In this document: positions 4,667-9,048 of the stretch, piece after piece
Numbering within the stretch: position 1 is the first letter of the stretch
How the letters are laid out: each line of letters begins with the position of its first letter
Assembly: GCA_018432565.1 (NCBI GenBank)
Contig: JAHDSS010000471.1
Span: forward strand, 1 to 9,048
DNA length: 9,048 nucleotides
Reading direction: 5' to 3'
Source: Kiritimatiellia bacterium
GTDB lineage: Bacteria; Verrucomicrobiota; Kiritimatiellia; CAIQIC01; Lenti-01
Made by a program: the position numbers and the translations under genes
Notes under the pieces: model-generated
Database searches by the model: none
Seen by the model: only the letters and a program-made list of their open reading frames with translations
Told to the model about the DNA's origin: nothing

Positions 4667-5839
4667 TCAGCGCGAGGCGATCCAGGGGATGGCGACGAAC
4701 GTGCCGAGGCTGCTGCCGAGGTTGGCGAACACCACCACGAGCAGGATGCGCACCACCGGATTCAGGAAGAAGCCTTTGAGGGTTTCCATCGCTTCGGGCA
4801 GGGCCTCGAAATCGCCCACGGCCGGCGGGCGAACCCACGCCTGCACCAGCCCCGCCACCCATCCGGCCGCAATCGTCGGGTTCAGGCTGGTGATGGGCGC
4901 CGCCACGAAGGCCGCCAGAACCGCCAGCGGATGGGCCAGCACCAGCGCCGCGCCCAGGGCGGACAGCACCCCGTTCACCCCGATCCAGATCGCAATGGAA
5001 TCCACCCCCCGCTCCATGCCCCCCCGCCAGAAGCCCCACGCAATCAGCGCCACCACCGCCGCCGGAATCAGCCACGGCCAGATTTTGGACCAGCGCGACG
5101 GCGGCGGGAGGGTTTCCAGTTCCGCCAGGGAGACTTCTTCCCGGATCGCCTTCAGCATGCCCGGCACGTGCCCCGCCCCCACCACCGCCACGATCCGCCG
5201 GCCCGGCGCCGAGCGCAGCTTCTGCGCCAGATACACGTCGCGCTCGTCAATCAGCCGCTTCTTGATTTCCGGAAAGGCCTTGCCCATTTCCCCCATCATC
5301 GCCTCGAGCTGATCCTGCTGCTTCAGCGCCTCGATGTCCTCGCCGCCGATTTCCCCGGATGAAAACAGCGCGCCGGCCATCGTGCCGAACAGCTTGATCC
5401 GCTGCCAGAACCCCAGATGCCGCCAGACGCGCTTCAGGGTGATGTCGATCCGGCGGTCGATCAGTTCCAGGCGCGCGCCGGTCTCTTCGGCGCAGGCCGC
5501 CCCCGCCATCATTTCCGCGCCGGGTTCCACCTCGAGCTGCTTGCCCAGCCGCCGGTAGAACGACTGCATGGCCAGCTGCGCCAGCAGGAAGGTCGCCTTG
5601 CCCTCCTTCACCACCCGGAACAGATTGGTTTCGCGCCAGGCGGATTTCTTCACCATTCCCTGGTAGCGGGGTTCGCACAGCTCGATCGCAATGGTGTCCG
5701 GACGGACCGCCGCCACGGCGTCGCGCACATCCTGCACGCTTTTCGCGGAAACGTGGGCGGTGCCCACGATGTGAATGAGTTTGCCCTCCAGTTCCACGGT
5801 CGTGGCGCTGGAGGGCAGGGAGAGAGCCGCTTCCTGCAT
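4667..5839 (-). CDS. TraB/GumN-family membrane protein
   Basis: This 390-residue protein matches the TraB (PrgY/GumN) family, which includes the enterococcal pheromone-shutdown protein TraB and relatives of Tiki proteases; the bacterial housekeeping role is unclear. The N-terminal soluble domain shows LIHIVGTAHVSAKSV (21-35) with the conserved GxxH, AIELCEPRY (51-59), IDERD (197-201) and GAGHVPGM (221-228). These are the conserved Gly-His and Glu sites thought to form a metal-dependent catalytic centre. The C-terminal part (about 253-390) has four or five hydrophobic segments, including the family-typical APITSLNPTIAAGW (314-327) and NLGSSLGTF (373-381). Length is normal. It follows the OmpA-type gene after nine bases and lacks a clear Shine-Dalgarno of its own, suggesting co-transcription and possibly coupled translation. 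It probably sits in the inner membrane. Confidence 0.88.
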   Translation of the reverse strand: MQEAALSLPSSATTVELEGKLIHIVGTAHVSAKSVQDVRDAVAAVRPDTIAIELCEPRYQGMVKKSAWRETNLFRVVKEGKATFLLAQLAMQSFYRRLGKQLEVEPGAEMMAGAACAEETGARLELIDRRIDITLKRVWRHLGFWQRIKLFGTMAGALFSSGEIGGEDIEALKQQDQLEAMMGEMGKAFPEIKKRLIDERDVYLAQKLRSAPGRRIVAVVGAGHVPGMLKAIREEVSLAELETLPPPSRWSKIWPWLIPAAVVALIAWGFWRGGMERGVDSIAIWIGVNGVLSALGAALVLAHPLAVLAAFVAAPITSLNPTIAAGWVAGLVQAWVRPPAVGDFEALPEAMETLKGFFLNPVVRILLVVVFANLGSSLGTFVAIPWIASR

Positions 5840-5848
5840 GAAAGCCGG

Positions 5849-7108
5849 CTATTCGCCGCCCTTCTTGATGTAGATGTCGGTCCGGCGGTTGCGCTGCATG
5901 TTCTCTTCGGTGTCGTTCGGAGCCACCGGCCGGTCGAAGCCGTAGCCCACCGACGTCACCTGGTCCGCGGCAATGCCGCTCTGTTCGATGAGATAGTCCG
6001 CCACGGCCTTGGCGCGGCGCTCGCTGAGCTTCTGATTGTAGGTCCGCGACGACCGCGCCCGCTTGTCGGCATGGCCTTCCACCCGCACCGTGGCCTGCGG
6101 ATCGCGCTTGAGCACCTTGACCACCGGCTCCAGATCCTCGAAGTACTGCGGGCGGATGAAGGACTTGTCGTAGTCGAACTCGATCAGCAGGGTGTATTTC
6201 TGCAAATCGTCGGCGGGATCCAGCGGATCCGTGCCGTCTTCGATCACTTCATGGCCGTCGGTCACCCCGCCGGCGTCCGTGTCGGGATTCAGCGGGTCGG
6301 TGCTGTGCACCAGGACTTCCGCGCCGTCCGACAACCCGTCGAAATCGCTGTCGGGATTCAGCGGATCGGTCTTGAACTTGAACACTTCATCGCCGTCCGA
6401 CAGGCCGTCGCCGTCGGTGTCCGGGTTGTACGGATCGGTGCCCAGCGCCGCCTCGTCCTTGTCGAACAGGCCGTCGCCGTCGCTGTCCACGTCGCCCGCG
6501 CCCGCGCCGACCAGAAACTCCGGCGCCACGTACTTCTCGGCGCCGAACCGGTAGCTCAGGCCCACCTCGAACAGGCCGACCACTTCGGAATTCTTTCCCT
6601 GCACCCCGATGGCCGCATCGGTGCGCAGCGCCCAGGAATCGTTGAAATGGTAAAACAGGCCGCCGCCCGCCGAGACGCCGAGCTGGGTTTTGCCGTTTTC
6701 CATGTCGTCGCCGAAAAAGGTGACGGACGGCCCGGCCTTCAGGAACGGATCGATCCGGCGATTGGCCTGGTTCCGCAGGTGCAGCAGCACATCCAGGCTC
6801 AGCCGCACCGCCGTGGTGTCGCCGTCGAGTTCATCCGACGGATTATCCATCTCCGCCGCGCCCAGCGCCGGCATGAAGTACAAACCGCCCTCGACATCCC
6901 ACCAGGAATTGAGGCTGTAGCCCAGCTTGCCGTGAATCCCCAGGCCCGATTCCGCCTCCACGTCGCCTTCGAGCTGAAGCCAGTTCAGGCCCACGGACCC
7001 GAACAGCGGGGCGCGCTTGAACAAATCATCATCCGCCGCCCCCGAGACGCCCGCCGCAAACGCCAAGGCCAGCACGGCCGCCAACATGCATTTCACTGTC
7101 TTTGTCAT
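5849..7108 (-). CDS. Outer-membrane OmpA-family protein with thrombospondin type 3 repeats
   Basis: This 419-residue envelope protein begins with a signal peptide (residues 1 to about 24, cut near VSGA-A). Residues about 33-190 alternate polar and aromatic positions like an 8-stranded OmpA-type beta-barrel and close with GLSYRFG (183-189). Residues 206-301 hold four thrombospondin type 3 calcium-binding repeats, with DxDxDG loops such as DSDGDG, DTDGDG and DSDFDG. The fourth loop (DTDAGG) is degenerate. Residues about 306-416 form the OmpA-like peptidoglycan-binding domain, with GHAD (345-348), N358, R365 and NRRTDI (407-412); Asp348 and Arg365 are the expected diaminopimelate-binding residues. 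A GTG six bases upstream (7114) is a possible start, but AGGGAG (7117-7122) is eight bases from the ATG at 7108, which I prefer. The 77-base leader contains a small dyad, CGGTACGATACCG (7136-7148). Confidence 0.92.
   Translation of the reverse strand: MTKTVKCMLAAVLALAFAAGVSGAADDDLFKRAPLFGSVGLNWLQLEGDVEAESGLGIHGKLGYSLNSWWDVEGGLYFMPALGAAEMDNPSDELDGDTTAVRLSLDVLLHLRNQANRRIDPFLKAGPSVTFFGDDMENGKTQLGVSAGGGLFYHFNDSWALRTDAAIGVQGKNSEVVGLFEVGLSYRFGAEKYVAPEFLVGAGAGDVDSDGDGLFDKDEAALGTDPYNPDTDGDGLSDGDEVFKFKTDPLNPDSDFDGLSDGAEVLVHSTDPLNPDTDAGGVTDGHEVIEDGTDPLDPADDLQKYTLLIEFDYDKSFIRPQYFEDLEPVVKVLKRDPQATVRVEGHADKRARSSRTYNQKLSERRAKAVADYLIEQSGIAADQVTSVGYGFDRPVAPNDTEENMQRNRRTDIYIKKGGE
6205..6490 (-). repeat. Thrombospondin type 3 repeat region (coding)
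   Basis: Four imperfect units of about 22-24 residues repeat at both DNA and protein level, each pairing an acidic calcium loop with a T-D-P-x-N/D-P segment. Near-identical DNA blocks (GTCGGGATTCAGCGG, plus strand) recur at 6283-6297 and 6350-6364, so unit gain or loss by recombination is plausible. In OmpA proteins this region is a stiff, calcium-ordered stalk between barrel and peptidoglycan-binding domain. Confidence 0.8.
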
Positions 7109-7116
7109 GTGCACAA

Positions 7117-7122
7117 CTCCCT
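7117..7122 (-). promoter_or_regulatory. Shine-Dalgarno site that decides the OmpA-type start
   Basis: AGGGAG on the minus strand is eight bases from the ATG at 7108 but only two from the GTG at 7114, so it favours the ATG. Confidence 0.65.
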
Positions 7123-7185
7123 ATTCCAAGAATGGCGGTACGATACCGGCCCGCCCCCGCCCGTGCAATCAAAAAGACCCCCGAT

Positions 7186-9048
7186 CTACGGCGCAGGCCG
7201 GAAACGGATCTCCCGTACCAGCACCGCGCCGTCGGGGCCGCGGCGGCGCCACAACACGGTTTGGGCGCCCGGCGTCAGGTCCAGCTCGAAGGTCCGGGTG
7301 GTCAGTTGTCCCGCCGGGAACGTCCGGGGCGGGCCTTCGCCCGCCTGCACCGTCTGGGCGCCGCCCATGGCGGCTGCCGTCACCTCCGCCCGGACCCGGA
7401 CCGTTGAGGCCCCCAGGTTCCACACCTCCATCGCCGCCTCGTTCTGCAGCACGCGATAGTCCGCAAAATCCCCCTGCTGCCAGGGTTTATACAGCCCCCA
7501 TCCGCGGCCGAAGAACCCGATGGCCTCCCGTCCCGCGCCGCGGGCCTTGTCGGCGATGTCCTCGCGCGTGTCGTAAAAAATCTCCGTCTCCACCCGGTTG
7601 CGCTCGGTGTAGAACTCCTCCATCGGGGCGAATCCCGTATCCCGCAGCCAGGCGCCAGCCGTATTCGTCACCACGGCCCGGTGCCGGAACCAGGTTTCCG
7701 GCCAGGTCCACAACCCCATGCGTTGTTCGTGGTTGCGGGTCAGCCGAATGAATGCCTGCGCCCCGTTGCGCTCAATGACGCCCCGGGTGACGCCCCGCCA
7801 GTCGTGGCCCACATAATTATCATAGGGTTCGTCCGGCACGGTGAAGGTCACGAAGACATTGGACGGCGCATAGATCCGCATCTCGTTCCACGGCTCGTAC
7901 CAGCGGTCCACGATCGCCGTGTCGCCGGGCGGCAGATGCTCGTCCAGCCACGCCCGCACCGCCCGGTAGTCGGTGGATTTTCCGCCCAGCCTCGCCACCT
8001 GCCACGCCGGCACCGCCAGCACCGCGGCCACCACCCCCGCCGCCGCGGCATCCAGCGCCAGCCCCCGCCGTTCACCCGTCAGGCCAAACGCCCGGTGGAG
8101 CGTCAACGCGGCCCAGGCCAGGAAAACCGGCAGATTCGCCGCAAAATACGTCAGCTTGGCCTTGTCGCCCCCGCCCGCGGCAAAGATGTAGACATAGGAT
8201 CCCGCCAGACCGAAAAAGGCCAGCGCGGTCAGAGCGCCATGCAGAGGATCCTCCCGGAACAACCGGCTCCGCCGCCGCCACAGCAGCCAGGCGAATGCCG
8301 CGGCAACGGCAGCCAGAAGGGCCAGACCGACTCCGTTCGCCCCTCCCGCGAAAAACGGCAGCACCCGCGGTCCCACCCAGTCGAACGCCGACCCGATGTG
8401 GGCCGATGGATCCGCGGCCGCCCGGCTCATTTCATGCAGCGCCCGCAGCACCCAGCGGATCATGCCCGCGCCCAGCGCCGCCGTCACCAGCCCCATCGCG
8501 ACGGCATGGCGGCGGCGCGCGGCGTCCGCCAGTCCCCGCCAGCCGGCCGCGCCCAGCAGGAGCCACGTCACTGCCGCCACCACCCATACCGACATGTGAC
8601 TCAGGCACGCCAAGAGGGCCCACGCCGCCCACTCCGCATAGTGCCGGACGTTCAGCTCCTCCCCCGCCCGCAGCCGCACCATGAAATCCGCCCCCCGCAG
8701 GGACATGCCGGAAGCAAACGCCATCACCAGGACATAATAATACGCCTCGCGGCTGTGATAGACATGGTACGGCAGCAGCGCCATCCACACCCCCAGCAGC
8801 AGCCCCGCGCCTGCGCCCCGTCTCCGCATCATCCACGCCGTGCAGAAGGCCGCCGTCAGCCATCCCAGCAGCGCGAATGGCTGGCGGATCACCGCTTCGC
8901 CGGCGGTCTGCCTCGTCAGGCGCGCCCAGACAATCGGCACCGAATCCGCCAGCGGAATCTGGTTGAACCACGGCGGATTCTTCCACAGCTCCGCCAGCGA
9001 CTGGTCCATCGCCACGTAGTTCAGGAAATTGATTTCATCGCTGCGCAC
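7186..9048 (-). CDS. GT-C fold membrane glycosyltransferase-like protein (GT39/ArnT type), 5' partial
   Basis: At least 620 residues; the N-terminus lies beyond the window, since the first visible codon (GTG) is followed at once by RSDEINFLNY. In GT-C enzymes that acidic D-E pair normally comes just after the first membrane helix. About ten hydrophobic segments follow (for example 57-73, 81-96, 104-115, 140-166, 183-198, 236-257, 272-291, 301-321, 332-348). HSREAYYYVLVMAF (98-111) matches the family pattern after the acidic loop. These enzymes transfer a sugar from a polyprenyl-phosphate donor to proteins or lipids on the periplasmic side. From about 355 a soluble domain begins with the common DYRAVRAWLDEHLPPGD (360-376) pattern. 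The last ~85 residues are beta-rich. Donor and acceptor are unknown. It is separated from the OmpA-type gene by 77 bases. Confidence 0.75.
   Translation of the reverse strand: MRSDEINFLNYVAMDQSLAELWKNPPWFNQIPLADSVPIVWARLTRQTAGEAVIRQPFALLGWLTAAFCTAWMMRRRGAGAGLLLGVWMALLPYHVYHSREAYYYVLVMAFASGMSLRGADFMVRLRAGEELNVRHYAEWAAWALLACLSHMSVWVVAAVTWLLLGAAGWRGLADAARRRHAVAMGLVTAALGAGMIRWVLRALHEMSRAAADPSAHIGSAFDWVGPRVLPFFAGGANGVGLALLAAVAAAFAWLLWRRRSRLFREDPLHGALTALAFFGLAGSYVYIFAAGGGDKAKLTYFAANLPVFLAWAALTLHRAFGLTGERRGLALDAAAAGVVAAVLAVPAWQVARLGGKSTDYRAVRAWLDEHLPPGDTAIVDRWYEPWNEMRIYAPSNVFVTFTVPDEPYDNYVGHDWRGVTRGVIERNGAQAFIRLTRNHEQRMGLWTWPETWFRHRAVVTNTAGAWLRDTGFAPMEEFYTERNRVETEIFYDTREDIADKARGAGREAIGFFGRGWGLYKPWQQGDFADYRVLQNEAAMEVWNLGASTVRVRAEVTAAAMGGAQTVQAGEGPPRTFPAGQLTTRTFELDLTPGAQTVLWRRRGPDGAVLVREIRFRPAP

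Noticed and set aside
7136..7185. Terminator or promoter between the glycosyltransferase and OmpA-type genes
   Set aside because: A T5 run follows only a 4-bp wobble-containing stem, and the 13-bp dyad lacks matching promoter boxes; too weak to call.
5417..7459. 680-codon plus-strand open frame
   Set aside because: It runs antisense across two clearly recognised genes (TraB-family and OmpA-type) and into a third. His/Val/Arg-rich shadow translation; no own domain or ribosome site.

Overview
The window is GC-rich bacterial chromosomal DNA from an organism with an outer membrane. Support for this comes from a thrombospondin type 3/OmpA-like surface protein, a nucleotidyltransferase of the kind used for surface sugars, and a GT-C membrane glycosyltransferase. 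Codons end mostly in G or C. The number and style of palindromic repeats, some lying inside coding sequence, recall free-living members of the Verrucomicrobiota/Kiritimatiellota group. That placement is an impression, because there is no rRNA or other marker gene here.

Layout. Bases 1-152 are a leader with nested inverted repeats, a TTGACA box and a nine-C run. Two plus-strand genes follow and overlap by GTGA: a secreted protein with a lectin/DUF1080-like jelly-roll domain (153-947) and a WcbM/HddC-like sugar-1-phosphate nucleotidyltransferase (944-1789). The middle of the nucleotidyltransferase carries a translated array of seven palindromic repeats. A strong Shine-Dalgarno then introduces a secreted beta-propeller-like repeat protein (1836-3101). 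A 249-base gap holds a long imperfect hairpin element and a second nine-C run. Next is mutY (3351-4487), an adenine glycosylase whose C-terminal domain keeps a complete Nudix box. mutY converges on the minus-strand genes across a 179-base gap that contains a perfect 48-bp AT-rich palindrome.

On the minus strand, transcribed right to left, are a membrane glycosyltransferase cut by the window edge (9048-7186), an outer-membrane OmpA-type protein (7108-5849) and a TraB/GumN-family membrane protein (5839-4667). The last two are nine bases apart and look co-transcribed. The glycosyltransferase and the nucleotidyltransferase both point to surface glycan work, and the OmpA protein anchors the envelope to peptidoglycan. 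mutY is an unrelated housekeeping repair gene.

The most unusual content is the repeats. The CCA-cores of the array inside the nucleotidyltransferase are spaced 31, 31, 31, 22, 30 and 22 bp apart, so successive units are read in all three frames. This implies that the repeat is maintained as nucleic acid and not as a protein motif. No CRISPR array, tRNA, rRNA, transposase or complete phage or defence system was seen.
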